A stretch of 18,690 nt of DNA. Source: JANJWP01 sp964540725 (lineage in GTDB: Bacteria; Patescibacteriota; Gracilibacteria; BD1-5; UBA2023). The position numbers were made by a program, and so were the translations under genes. Location: contig CAZINU010000017.1 in assembly GCA_964540725.1 (NCBI GenBank), positions 1-18,690 of the forward strand, given 5' to 3'. Under the pieces are notes generated by a model. It was not told where the DNA came from and did no database searches. It saw only the letters and a program-made list of their open reading frames with translations. Shown here piece after piece: positions 1 through 10,014 of the stretch. Within the stretch, counting starts at the first letter, position 1, and each line of letters begins with the position of its first letter.

Positions 1-1
1 G

Positions 2-3000
2 TCGCCGATTCAAGTTACCGTTCCGAACGCCTACTTCACGATCAATCCTGGCGATAACGCCTTCGTCATCAAGGTGACCGATTCCGCCGGAAACCAAGGC
101 GCCTCGTCCTCGAAGACCGTCACGAAGGATTCGACGCCCCCTTCCCCCGTTTCGTCCGTCGCCTTCGAAGACTGTGATTACGTCGGAAATTCCGGCACCG
201 TCTGCGCCTCGCTTTGAAATCCCCGAAGCGGCATGTCTGGCCAGGACTTCCGCGTTACCTGGGCAACGCCCCCGGAGACCGAATCGGGTTCGTTTTCGTC
301 GTACAAGGTCTACGTTTTGCCCGAATCCGTCGCGCTCAACACCGGTTCGATGGCGCCCCTCGAAACGCTCTACTCGTTTTATGCGACAGGAACGATCCTT
401 TCGGGCGCGCTGGCGGCGGACTCGAGCGGAACGACCTTCCCTTCTTCCGGTACCGGGTCGTACGTCGCGCACGTCGTCGTGCTGAAATCCAACGGGCTCA
501 CGTCGGTCGCTTCGTCCACGGGCGGAATCGTTACGGCCGACGCCATTACGTACCCGACGGTCGAGTCCGCCGCGTTCGTCTCGAATACCGGCATCGCGCT
601 TACGTACTCCAAACCGCTGTCGGCGACGCTCTCGAACCATGACGCTTCGAAAATCTCCTCCCCGTCCGGATGCTTCGTTCCCGACGTATCCGGAGGAACC
701 GCCGCGAAAACCGTTTCCGGCAGTACCGTAACGTTCGCGGTCGAACCGCTCGGAAACGTGGGAAAAACCTGTAGCGACCTCGAAATCTCATCGACCGGCG
801 CGGTCGTCGATTCGGAAGGGCTCTACAGCGAAGAATCGTTTACGGGGCGCACGGTTTCGGATTCCCAGGCACCCTCGGTTTCCATTTCGTCCCCGACGTC
901 CGGAACGAAGGTGGGCGGCAACGGTTCGTTCACGCTCGCCTATACGCTTCCGGAAACCCTTTCCGGCACTACGTTCTCGGCCGTATTTACCGACGCTTCC
1001 GGAAGCGTCGTGACGGCCTCGCTCGCCTCGAACGCGTCCGTCGGGTTCCAGTCCGCCTCCTTGACGGGCGTTTCCGTCGGGCTCATCGATGGAAAAACCT
1101 ACGTCCTCACCCTATCCGGAACGGATATTGCGGGGAACGTACTCGTTTCTTCTTCTTCGACCGGCATTCTCTACGACGTTTCGGCTCCGACGGCCCCGGC
1201 ACTCTCCTCTCCTTCCGACGAAGGGTACGCGAACGATCCCACCCCCGCGCTCACGTGGCTCGGAAGTACCGACAACGCCGCTTCGGCCTCCCAAATTTCG
1301 TACGAAATCCAGATTTCGACCCTCGTGGACTTTTCCTCGCTCTACGTCCAAGGTACGGCAACCGACGGGACGCTCGCGTTTTCTCCGGCGTCGAACATCA
1401 CGTCGAATACCGGCTTCTACTGGCGCGTCCGTTCGACCGACGACGCCGGAAACGTTTCGGCTTGGAGCTCGATTCGGAAATTCTTCTTCGACGACGTCGC
1501 CCCCACGGTTTCGCCTTCGTCGTCCGACACCTACGTAAACAACGTGACGCGTTCGTTTACCGGATACGTCCGCAACGGCGATTCGCTCGACGTTCGGACG
1601 CTCGCGACCGATAATTACGGTTCCGGCCTCGTCCTCTCCGGAATGGTCGCCGACCTTTCCGGGTTCGGCGGTTCCGCGTCGGCCGTCGCCGATTCTTTTG
1701 TCGCCGGCATCGCGAGCTGGACGTTTTCGGCGAACTGTTCCTCCGACGGAACCAAGACCGTCGCTATTACCGCGACCGACCTGGCGGGCAATCCGACCGT
1801 TCAGAACGTTTCCGCCGTATGCGACAATACCGCGCCGGCCATCTCGGATTCCACGTTGACCGCCCCCGCTTCCGGAGCCTTCGTGAGCGGAGGTTCGGCA
1901 CTTACGATTACGTGGAACGCCGCGCACTACGCTTCGGAGCTCTCGCCGATTCCGAACCCCCTCTCCCTCGACTACTCCACCGACGGCGGCACGAACTGGA
2001 CCCCCATCGCCTCGAACGAAGCCAACGACGGAACGTATTCGTGGACGGCGCCCTCCGCGGACGTCTCGAACGCGAAGGTTCGCCTCGTCGGCATCGACAA
2101 ACTTTCCAACGTTGGAACCGGAACGGTGACCTTTACGCTCGACTCCACGAATCCGTCCGTCGCGGCGGGTACGCTGACGTTCCCGAACGGCGGCGAATAC
2201 CTGAAGGGCGGTTCCGGCTACGCCATTACGTGGAACTCCGGCAATATCTCCGACACGAACCTCGCGACGACCCCCGTTTCCCTCGACTACTCCACCGACG
2301 GAGGTACGAACTGGACCCCCATCGCCTCGAACGAAGCCAACGACGGAACGTATTCGTGGACGGCGCCGTCGGTCGATTCCTCGAACGTCAAAATCCGCAT
2401 TACCGCGACCGACAAGGTTGGGCGCACCGCCTCCGACGTTTCCGACGCGGCGTTCGTCGTCGATTCGACGCAGCCGACGCTCAGCGTCCAAACGCCCCCC
2501 ACCCCGCCCGAAGGCGCCTTCCTCTCCATGAGCGGATTCGATCTTCGAACCCTTTCGACCGATACGAACCTGAACCGCGTTTCGTACTCGTTCACCGACG
2601 GTTCCGCCTATTGGAACGCCGCCTCTTCTTCGTGGCTCGGCGGCGTCCAATGGAACGACTTCTGCGTGGGTTCGGCTGCGTGTGCCGACGCTTCGGAAAC
2701 GTTGCCGATTCCGGCGGCCGACGGCGGGACCTACTCGCTCGTCGTTCGCGCTTCCGATCTGGCGGGAAATCTCCGCGATTCGTCGACGTTCCATTATACG
2801 GGCGACACGGTCGCGCCCGCGACGTCCGTCTCCACGGCGAGCGGCTCGTATTTCTCGGGCTCGGTTTCGCTCGGCGGAACGGCATCGGATGCCCGGAGCG
2901 GACTTTCGTCCGTCAAGGTCGCCATCCGGAAAACTTCCGACGGCACCTATTACGGCGGCCCCTCCCTCGGGTTTACCGGAACCTCCGAAACGTTCCTCGT

Positions 3001-6000
3001 CACTTCCACTTCGAACGCCTACGCGAACTGGACCTACACGGGCTTTTCCGTCCCGGTCGGCGACGCCGAAGGAACTTCGTACGAAGTGACCGTACTCTGA
3101 ATCGACAACGCGTATAAGTCGAACAACGAGTCCTGCCAGAGCGTCACGGTCGTGAAAGATTCGGCGGCTCCGACTATCGCCTCCGACGTATGGGTTACGC
3201 CTTCCGCCGCCTTGTTTTGGAGCGGATCCGCGACCCGTACGCTCGAGTGGACGCCTTCGAAAATTACCGATCCGCTCTCCTGAGTGAACGCTTCCGCGGG
3301 CGTAACGATCGAATATTCCACCGGAGGCGTTTGGAACGCCGTCGCCACGAACGTCGCGAATTCCGGTTCGTACCTTTGGGCGGTTCCGCTCATCGACGCG
3401 GACGTGAATTTCCGCATCCGCGCCCGCGACCTCGCCGGAAATCTCGCCGTGTGAGTCGTCAGCCCGACCGTTACGGTCGACTCGCTCGCGCCCCAGATTC
3501 AAAGCGTCGAGACGATGGACCGGGCCGCGCTCGGCACGGTCGACGGATTGCTCGTCACCATGACCGAACCGGTTCGGTGCTCCACCGTCCGTCCCCAGGA
3601 CTTTTCGGTCGCTTCCGGCGTCGGAACCCCGTCCGCCGTTTCCGCGTGCGTCGGAAATTCCTCCACCTTCGTCCTCGAATTCTCAGGAACCGGCAATACC
3701 GCGACCAAACCGTCGCTTTCGTACCTCGCGGGCGGAACGCTCGAAGACCGCGCGGGCAACCTCCTCGCTTCCGTCTCGAACGTCGCCTCCTCCGACGGCG
3801 CCGTTCCCCGCCTGCTCTCGGCCTCGGTAGTCGACCTGAACGGAAACGGAAAGATCGACCGCGTGTACGCCGACTTCTCCGAAACGCTCGCCGCTTCCAC
3901 CGACGTTTCCGCATGGACGCTCGTTTCCGCTCCCGTCGGCATGGGAACCGCCCCCGTTTCGGTCAGTACGAGCGCCGCCCGCGCGACCCTGACGGTCTCG
4001 GAACCGACCGACCCCGAAACTTCCACCGGCGGCATGTCGGTATCGTTTGCCGCCAATTCGAACTGGAAGGACACGGCGGGGGGCGTTGCCGGATCGAAGG
4101 CTTCGCAGGCGCTTTCGGACGATGCCGACCCGGTCGTCGTTTCCGCCGCCACCGCCGAGGTTTCCGGAAATTACGTCGTCGACCTTACCTTCTCCGAAAT
4201 CGTTACGGGAACGTTCCCGGGCGGATTCTCGCTCTCGGGCAGCGCGACGTACACCGGTACCGTCACGTCCGTCGGACCGAAGTCGTACCGTTTCGCCACG
4301 CTCGATTCGACCGCGACCGACACGGCCAAGGCGTACCAGTACTCCTACGTTCCGGGCAACGTGGCCGATGCGGCTGGCAACGTCCTCGCCGTCGTTCCGC
4401 TCACGTCCGTTTCCGATGGCGTCGCCCCGAAAATTCTGACGCGCCGAACCGCCGACGTCGACAATGACGCGAAGATCGACCGTGTCCTTCTCGGATTCTC
4501 CGAACCGCTCGCCTCGAACCTTTCCGGTTTCTCCGCGAGCGTCGCCGGATATTCGGCGGCCGGATACGCCGTGAACGGCGCTTCCGTGACCGTCACGTTT
4601 TCGGAATTGGCCGTAACCGCCGATACCGACGCCGCTCCCGCCGTCCAAATTACGAACGCGAGCCTTGCCGACATAGCCGGAAACCTCTTCCCGTCCGAAG
4701 GTTCCGCGACCGCCGCGACCGACGGCGTGGGCCCCGCCGTGGTCTCGGCCCGGTACAATGGCAGCGACACCGTCACCGTCACCCTTTCCGAAGCGTATTC
4801 CGGAACCCTCTCCGCCGCCGCCTTCTCGCTTTCGGGCACGGCCGCCTCGGTCTCGGGCGTAACTCCGGTCTCCGCGAATGAGGTCGATCTTGCCGTTACT
4901 GGCACCGTCACCTACGGAACGACCGAGGTATCTACCGTCTCCGGCGCCGTTTCCGACGCTTCGGGCAACGCTCGGGCGGGTACGCTCTTCTCGAAAATTT
5001 CCGCGACGGTCGTCATCAACGAAGTCATGTGGTCATCGTCCGGATCCTCGCTCACCCAGTACGTGGAACTTCGCAACCTGGGCGCCTCGAACGTCGACCT
5101 TTCCGGATTCCAGATCGATAACGCGACTTCGAACGGCACTGCCACGCTCACGATTCCGAACGGGCAAATGATCCTCGCGGGCGGATATTACCTCATAACG
5201 GCTTCGACCGTCGCGACGGTCGGAAACCTCCTTTCCGACTCGCTCCTTGCGGATATCGCGACCTCCCTTTCGCTTTCGCCGTCGCAAACCGGAAATCTCG
5301 TGCTGAAGAACGCTTCCGGTTCGGTGTACGACCGTGCGAAGGCGAACCCCTTCCCCGCCGGCTCCGATGCCGCCATGGTATCGATGGAACGGAAATCGTC
5401 GCCGGGCGACGGGCTCTCGGCCGCCAGCTGGTACGCCGCCCAGACGGGCACCGGGTTCGACGCCGCCGCCCCGAAAGGAACCCCTGGCTCGGCGAACGTG
5501 TTCGACGCGGCGGCACCGACCGTTTCCGCCGTAACGCCGTCGGATGGCGCCGTCGTTCTGAACGGGAACGTCGCCGTCTCGTATTCGTACTCCGACGAAA
5601 CGGCTATGGATGCCGCTCCCGTACGTTCGTTCCTCCTCGAAAAGAACGACGGTTCCGGAAACTATTCGGACGTTACCGCCACATACCTGGCTTCTTCCGG
5701 CGCGAACGCCGCAACGGCGACGTACTCCCTCTCCGGAGTCGTCCGCGGCGCGTACCGGGCAACCTTCGCGGTTCGCGATTCCGCCGGAAACCAGGGACAG
5801 AAGATATCGTCTTTCTACGTGGACGAACCGTCCGTCTCCCTTTCGACCGGTACCCTTTCGGTCGGAACGCTCTCGGCGGGAACGCTCGGACAATCCCAGC
5901 TTCTGACCATTACGGTCAAAACGGTAGGGACGCCGTTCTCCGTAGCGCTCTGAGGCAGCGGAAGCCTCGGCGCCGGCCTCGCTTCCATCGCCGCGTGGAA

Positions 6001-6244
6001 CGGTTCGTACGGCTACGCCTACGAATGCGCCGTATCCGACTTGGCCGGTGGCAGCGTATGCGATTCCACGAAACGCGCCGTAACCGGAGGGGCGCTCGAA
6101 ACCGTCGCGTCGAATACGCCCGACGTGAACGGAAATTTGAAGACGTACACCTACTCCGTCCGTCTCGACGCCCGTGTCGACGCTCTGCAAACCGCCGGAG
6201 CGTACTCCGGAAACGCGACCGTTTCGGCCGTGTTCGGCTACTAA
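2..6244 (+). CDS. Giant multidomain surface adhesin, 5' end outside window, five in-frame UGA (Gly)
   Basis: One continuous frame of 2080 residues runs from the left edge to TAA at 6242-6244, provided TGA at 215, 3098, 3281, 3452 and 5951 is read as Gly (residues 72, 1033, 1094, 1151, 1984). The protein is a chain of beta-sandwich modules. There are Ig-like domains with the 'D..GN' ending, and a fibronectin-like domain near 394-500 (FYWRVRSTDDAGN). Three Ser/Thr-rich KRE9-like repeats lie near 610-690, 715-800 and 1060-1145 (YSTDGGTNW, GTYSWTAPS). Two Ca-loop-like motifs occur, DLNGNGKID near 1278 and DVDNDAKID near 1485. A lamin-tail domain spans about 1669-1835 (VINEVMWSS, YVELRNLG, DLSGFQI). 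The last 110 residues resemble the protein encoded at 6429. No LPXTG or C-terminal membrane segment is visible. It is probably a secreted adhesin; the ligand is unknown. The signal peptide would lie in the missing 5' part. Confidence 0.85.
1964..2367 (+). repeat. Internal near-identical duplication in adhesin gene
   Basis: Bases 1964-2052 recur at 2279-2367, an offset of 315 bp (105 codons), with only two differences that I can see (GGCGGC against GGAGGT). They encode the same stretch of a Ser/Thr-rich module (YSTDGGTNWTPIASNEANDG). Conservation at the DNA level, including synonymous sites, suggests recent duplication or gene conversion between neighbouring modules. Confidence 0.85.
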
Positions 6245-6367
6245 TACGCCCGCCCGGCACCCCGTCCGATCGGCGCTCGGAAACCCTTGGAAAAGTTAAA
6301 TGTCGGACTCCCGGATTTCCGCTTGGAATCAAGAAGAACGGAGGAAAAAAAAATCCCCAAAAATCCA

Positions 6368-6395
6368 TTGACTTTTCCGACATTCCGAGTAATAC
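6368..6395 (+). promoter_or_regulatory. Candidate promoter of small secreted surface protein
   Basis: TTGACT (6368-6373) is followed after 16 bp by TAATAC (6390-6395). Two A-tracts lie just upstream of the -35 (A9 at 6345-6353 and A5 at 6359-6363), an arrangement like an UP element and conspicuous in this G+C-rich DNA. The -35 is good (5 of 6) but the -10 is weak (3 of 6), so the exact -10 is uncertain. The rest of the 184-bp gap 6245-6428 holds no gene that I can see. Confidence 0.45.
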
Positions 6396-6428
6396 GTTTC
6401 ACGTCAATAGGTACTAACCCTCTTTCCT

Positions 6429-7067
6429 ATGAACACCCTTACTTTGAAGAAGGTCGCCGCGGGTGCCGTTGCGTTCGCCACCCTCGCGGGTACCGTCTAC
6501 GCCGCTCCCGTCACCTTCACCGGAAGCGTTACCGGCGGAGCCACCAATACCGACGTCGTCTGGGACGGAAACTATCCCGGAACCGCAACCGGTAGCTCGA
6601 CCGTCGGCGTTACCGCTACGGTTACCCCGATCCTTACCATGGCCCTCGACGCCACGACCCTCGCGCTCGGCACCCTCACCACTTCCGCCTACAACTCCGG
6701 AAGCGTGAACATTACCGTCGCTACCAACGCCGTAGGCGGTGCCGACGTCACCATGACCTCCGTCGGACTTAAGGATACCGTCGTCGGAAAGGAAATCGGA
6801 GTTTCCGACATCGACGCCACCGCTCAGACCGCCGCTACCGACTACTACAAGGTCACCACGAACGCCGCTCCGGTATTCGCCGACGTAAACGATGCCCTTG
6901 CCAACGCCGGAGGAACCGACGTTCTCGCTTCCCAGGTCGTCTACAACGGAACCACCGTCGCCGCCGCCGACACCACCAAGGTTACCGTCGGTGCGAAGAT
7001 CGCCGCCACCACCGAAGCTGGAACCTATTCCGATACCCTTACCTTCACGGTCGTCGGAAGCTTCTAA
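6429..7067 (+). CDS. Small secreted beta-sandwich surface protein (WxL-like), probably abundant
   Basis: 212 residues. A clear signal peptide (basic LKK, hydrophobic core, likely cleavage VYA|A after residue 25) leads into a Thr/Ala/Val-rich beta protein. The mature start, VTATVTPILTMALD followed by LALGTLTT, and the end, GTYSDTLTFTVVGSF, follow the pattern of WxL-like and related surface beta-domains (xLGTL near the start, GTYx-T-T-V at the end), though no WxL motif itself is seen. The C-terminal domain of the preceding adhesin has the same layout. Codon use is strongly biased (mostly AAC, ACC, TAC, GGA), and it contains no UGA despite many glycines. It has its own promoter and a near-perfect terminator. 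These suggest high expression, perhaps as a major coat subunit. No Shine-Dalgarno precedes the ATG (CCCTCTTTCCT-ATG). The family assignment is by pattern only. Confidence 0.8.
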   Translation: MNTLTLKKVAAGAVAFATLAGTVYAAPVTFTGSVTGGATNTDVVWDGNYPGTATGSSTVGVTATVTPILTMALDATTLALGTLTTSAYNSGSVNITVATNAVGGADVTMTSVGLKDTVVGKEIGVSDIDATAQTAATDYYKVTTNAAPVFADVNDALANAGGTDVLASQVVYNGTTVAAADTTKVTVGAKIAATTEAGTYSDTLTFTVVGSF

Positions 7068-7081
7068 GCCCCGCGCTCTCG

Positions 7082-7118
7082 AAAACCCCTCCCCTCTCCG
7101 GGGAGGGGTTTTCTTTTT
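7082..7118 (+). terminator. Strong intrinsic terminator after small surface protein
   Basis: A perfect 13-bp inverted repeat, AAAACCCCTCCCC (7082-7094) and GGGGAGGGGTTTT (7100-7112), surrounds the 5-nt loop TCTCC and is followed by a T-rich tract to 7118. It starts 15 bp after the TAA of the 6429 gene and separates that gene from the following operon. Confidence 0.95.
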
Positions 7119-7182
7119 CCCGAAGCGCATTTCCGCTTGTATTCCTCTAGGTTTTCATTAGACTCCAAAAGTCCGTATTTTC

Positions 7183-7204
7183 GGGCGATTTTCACGTATC
7201 GCCC
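7183..7204 (+). promoter_or_regulatory. Hairpin in the leader just before the DUF916-like gene
   Basis: GGGCGAT (7183-7189) pairs perfectly with ATCGCCC (7198-7204) across an 8-nt loop, ending 17 nt before the ATG at 7222. In RNA this stem would sit close to the start codon. It could modulate translation or stabilise the 5' end of the operon mRNA. No convincing -35/-10 pair was found between 7119 and 7182, only weak matches such as TTGTAT and TAGACT. Confidence 0.5.
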
Positions 7205-7221
7205 ACACCCCCATCGTTTCT

Positions 7222-8412
7222 ATGAAGACCGGCCTCCGTATCCTTCTCGGCATCGCCGCATCAGCCCTTTCGGTTTCCCAGGCATTCGCCGCCGGAATCA
7301 GTATTTCTCCCTTGAAATTCGAATTCGATACCCTGCCCGGCACCGAATCGTCCGGCATCATCAAGGTTATGAACGATACCGGCAAACCCGTCGTGCTATA
7401 CGCTACCAAGGAAGACTTCGTCGCCGGCGACGATGCCGGAACCCCGACCTTCGTCAAACCTCAGGAACAGGGGTCCGACGAGTTCTCCCTTTCGAATTGG
7501 ATACAGGTCGAAGACAAGAATTTCACCCTCGCCCAAGGCGAAACCCGCGAGGTTCGATTTTCGGTCAAAGCCCCCGCGAACGCCGAACCGGGCGGACATT
7601 ACGGCGCCGTCTTCTTTTCCGCCGCCCCCGAAAAGGGGCAGGTTTCGGTCGTCGGCCGAATCGGAGCCCTCGTCCTCGTCGACGTTCCCGGCGAAACCAA
7701 GGTTTCCGGAAACTTGGCCGATTTCGAATCGGGAATCTCCCCGGATGGCAAGGCGTTCGACCCGAAGGCCGACTTCTCGACATTCCCCATCGCGTTTTCG
7801 ACCCGCTTCAAGAACGAAGGAAACGTCCATTTGAAGCCGGTCGGAAAAATCGAGCTTATCGACGAGAACGGCGAACCCTTGAAGGGCGTGGGCAAGGAGA
7901 CCCTTTCGACTCCGGGCGGCGCGTTCGTAGGTGAAAAGCTCGTCGACTACGTTCCGGTTAACGACGGCCTCGGAAACGTGCTCCCGAACTCCGAACGCCG
8001 TTTCCTCTCCAAGTGGGAAGGATTCGGATATCCGGTCGTCGGCGAGGACGGAACGAAAACGGTAAAATTCAAGAGCCTTTCCGAGTACTACGCCGACAAG
8101 GCGGCCGAAAAGAAACAGTACCTCAAGTTCTACGAATCCGTCCGGACCCGTACGGTCGATCGGAAAATCACGGCCAACCTCACCCTCGCCTACGAAGCGA
8201 AGGACGCCTCGAAAAAGGAATTTAAGGACTCGAAAACGTTCACCGTCCGCTACGAGGAACAGTACGTCGGCGTCGACTACGCGGTCGTGCTCATCGTACT
8301 CGCGCTCGCCTCCGGAATCGGATATTACGCGTTCGTCGCGGTCCCCCGTTCCCGTGAGCGACTGAGGAAGGAACTTTTGGAACAAGTTCGAAAAGGAGGA
8401 AAGGAGGAATAA
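7222..8412 (+). CDS. DUF916-like surface protein with C-terminal membrane anchor
   Basis: 396 residues. A signal peptide (1-23, ending AFA|A) is followed by an extracellular beta-rich domain beginning ISISPLKFEFDTLPGT, with a fold pattern like DUF916 (WxL-interacting) proteins: an N-terminal 'SP...F...PG' strand, a 'KVMNDTGKPVVLYAT' strand, and 'PGGHYGAVFF' near residue 130. A second beta region follows. A transmembrane helix at about 353-374 precedes a short basic tail (RSRERLRKELLEQ), so most of the protein is outside and the tail is cytoplasmic. In Firmicutes, DUF916 proteins bind WxL-domain proteins and peptidoglycan. Here the gene heads an operon with 8433, 8886 and 10015 (gaps 20, 6 and 4 bp) next to WxL-like proteins. 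It has no UGA, and no Shine-Dalgarno precedes the ATG. The DUF916 call rests on remote pattern similarity. Confidence 0.75.
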   Translation: MKTGLRILLGIAASALSVSQAFAAGISISPLKFEFDTLPGTESSGIIKVMNDTGKPVVLYATKEDFVAGDDAGTPTFVKPQEQGSDEFSLSNWIQVEDKNFTLAQGETREVRFSVKAPANAEPGGHYGAVFFSAAPEKGQVSVVGRIGALVLVDVPGETKVSGNLADFESGISPDGKAFDPKADFSTFPIAFSTRFKNEGNVHLKPVGKIELIDENGEPLKGVGKETLSTPGGAFVGEKLVDYVPVNDGLGNVLPNSERRFLSKWEGFGYPVVGEDGTKTVKFKSLSEYYADKAAEKKQYLKFYESVRTRTVDRKITANLTLAYEAKDASKKEFKDSKTFTVRYEEQYVGVDYAVVLIVLALASGIGYYAFVAVPRSRERLRKELLEQVRKGGKEE

Positions 8413-8432
8413 TCCCGTTACCCTTCCATTCC

Positions 8433-8879
8433 ATGACGAAAACACCCCGCCGCCCGTTTTGGGCATACGCCGCCCTTGCCGCGGCTACCGTCGGAGCCTT
8501 TTTCGGAACCGGCCTCTGGAACGCTTTTTCCGACGAGTCCGTCAGCGTTTCCGCTATCGTCGGTCTCGCGAATACGCCACCCCTCGTTACGTCGGTCGAC
8601 CCGAACCTCGATCCCATTACCGTCGCGAAAAGTACGTCGCAAGCCGTTTCCGTGACGGTTTCCGACCCCGATTCTCCGTCCATCGCGTACACGGTAACGA
8701 CGTCGAGCGGCGCCGTGCTTCCACAAAACGGAACGGTCCCGGTCGTCGGCGGTTCGGCAACCGTCGGTTTTACGTACTATGCCCCCCCGTCGAAGGCAAG
8801 GCTCGTTCCGGTAACGCTCACCTTCAACGACGGAACGAATACGCCCACCGTCCGAACGGTCAATATGTACGTCTACTAA
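8433..8879 (+). CDS. Short membrane-anchored Ig-like protein
   Basis: 148 residues. A basic N-terminus (TKTPRRPF) and one hydrophobic helix (about 9-29) act as a signal anchor or uncleaved signal. The rest is one beta-sandwich module, about residues 47-148, with the pattern NTPPLVTSVDPNLDP, VTVSDPDSP and VTLTFNDGTNTP, typical of cadherin-like or bacterial Ig-like domains. It ends in NMYVY. It lies 20 bp after the DUF916-like gene and 6 bp before the next, so it is almost certainly co-transcribed. The role is unknown; it may be an accessory subunit on the outer face of the membrane. No Shine-Dalgarno is present (CCCTTCCATTCC-ATG). Confidence 0.8.
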   Translation: MTKTPRRPFWAYAALAAATVGAFFGTGLWNAFSDESVSVSAIVGLANTPPLVTSVDPNLDPITVAKSTSQAVSVTVSDPDSPSIAYTVTTSSGAVLPQNGTVPVVGGSATVGFTYYAPPSKARLVPVTLTFNDGTNTPTVRTVNMYVY

Positions 8880-8885
8880 TCTCCG

Positions 8886-10010
8886 ATGGCTTCCGACGAA
8901 ACGAAGGATATCCGTCCGACGGGTGAAACGGTTCGCGCGTTCCGGTATTTCGCGACGTTTCAGGTCGTGCTCTTTTCGGCCGTCGCGGCCTTCGTCGTCT
9001 GGCACGATAGCCGGGATTCCCGCCAAAACTCCCCGTCCGCACCGGTCGAAGTTCGGACTCCCCAGGCGACCCGGTACGTCCGCAACGTTACCTGGAAGAC
9101 CGGTTTTTCCGAAAATACGCCCTTCCGAAAGGGGGAGGAGGTGGAAATCCTTTACTCGGTCGATGCCGAAACCGCGCCCATGCACGCTCTCGACTTCCGG
9201 AAGCTCGCGCCGTCGCTCGACGTTCTTCGGGTTGAAGTCGACGGAACCGCGTTGGGAAGGGTTCCGTCCGGAATTCTTCCGTTCGGACCGAAAGGGGTCG
9301 TGAAAATCGTCGCGAAAACGAAAACGGGCGCGCTCCTGTCCCCGAAGGACGTGTCGGAGGTTTCCTTCGACGAGGAAGTCCGGGCGGATGAAATTCCGCC
9401 GGAAATACCCGCTCATGATCCGGCGGCAACCGGTTCCGGAATGTCGGAACCGGAACGTCCGGCCGCCGGATCTTCCAATGCGGGCGGAATGACCGTCTCT
9501 CCCCTTTCCTATTCGCTGGACGTTTCGAACGTCGTGCGCGTTTCCAATCCTCCGAAGGGAATTCTTTCGGTCGTACTCGGGGATCGTCGCTTCGACGGCC
9601 GTTATGAAGCCGGTGCGTATGTCTTCGTCGTACCGGAAAGGGCATTTTCGGCCGGGGAGAAATTTCTCGCATTCTCCATGTCTGACGGAAAACTCCTTCC
9701 TTCCGATATCCACCTCTCTTTCGACGGAGGAGAAGCCAATCTCGGGGTTGCCGCGGTCACCCCTTCGGCAGTTCCGTCCGACCGGGAATCGTATGTCACC
9801 CTTCAGGGGCATGGATTCTCGAAAGCGCTCTCGCTCCAATTGCAAAACGGCGTCGTCATTCGAGGCGCGTCCTTCGAAATCGTGAACGATTCCGTCATGA
9901 TCGTAAAAATTCCCGCCGGATTGTCTTCCGGAACGTACGCCTTCAACGTCATGGACGTCTCGGGCATCTATACGCCGGTTCGCGCGAAATTCTCCGTAAT
10001 CACCCCCTAA
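8886..10010 (+). CDS. Membrane-anchored protein with C-terminal IPT/TIG domain
   Basis: 374 residues. A short cytoplasmic N-terminus is followed by one transmembrane helix (about 22-39, VVLFSAVAAFVVW), then an extracellular part. The first extracellular domain (about 60-170) is unrecognised. A Pro/Ala/Gly/Ser-rich linker runs about 185-205. The last 88 residues (287-374) form an IPT/TIG Ig-fold: VTPSAVPSDRESYVTLQGHGF, then VKIPAGLSSGTYAFNV. TIG domains occur in surface adhesins and receptors. The gene starts 6 bp after the previous stop and ends 4 bp before the next start, so it belongs to the 7222-12270 operon. The ATG has no Shine-Dalgarno. The ligand is unknown. Confidence 0.8.
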   Translation: MASDETKDIRPTGETVRAFRYFATFQVVLFSAVAAFVVWHDSRDSRQNSPSAPVEVRTPQATRYVRNVTWKTGFSENTPFRKGEEVEILYSVDAETAPMHALDFRKLAPSLDVLRVEVDGTALGRVPSGILPFGPKGVVKIVAKTKTGALLSPKDVSEVSFDEEVRADEIPPEIPAHDPAATGSGMSEPERPAAGSSNAGGMTVSPLSYSLDVSNVVRVSNPPKGILSVVLGDRRFDGRYEAGAYVFVVPERAFSAGEKFLAFSMSDGKLLPSDIHLSFDGGEANLGVAAVTPSAVPSDRESYVTLQGHGFSKALSLQLQNGVVIRGASFEIVNDSVMIVKIPAGLSSGTYAFNVMDVSGIYTPVRAKFSVITP

Positions 10011-10014
10011 TACC

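Noticed and set aside
233..235. ATG at 233 as the start of the adhesin
   Set aside because: The frame is open upstream to the window edge through UGA 215, with Ig-like sequence such as VIKVTDSAGNQG before it, and no signal peptide follows position 233.
1112..3502. 796-codon open frame on the minus strand, antisense to the adhesin
   Set aside because: Its translation is Arg/Gly-rich low-complexity sequence with no recognisable domain. It is the usual shadow of a G+C-rich, strongly codon-biased gene, and the sense frame has clear domains.
2..6244. Reading the adhesin as several separate genes or a decayed pseudogene
   Set aside because: All five interruptions are TGA, never TAA or TAG, in one uninterrupted frame with no frameshift, and domains continue across them. 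The same holds in four other genes, including rarA.
6299..6384. 9-bp inverted repeat AATGTCGGA and TCCGACATT upstream of the small surface protein
   Set aside because: The arms are 68 bp apart and short, one overlaps the promoter spacer, and there is no further symmetry. Chance is likely, so it is not annotated as a structure.
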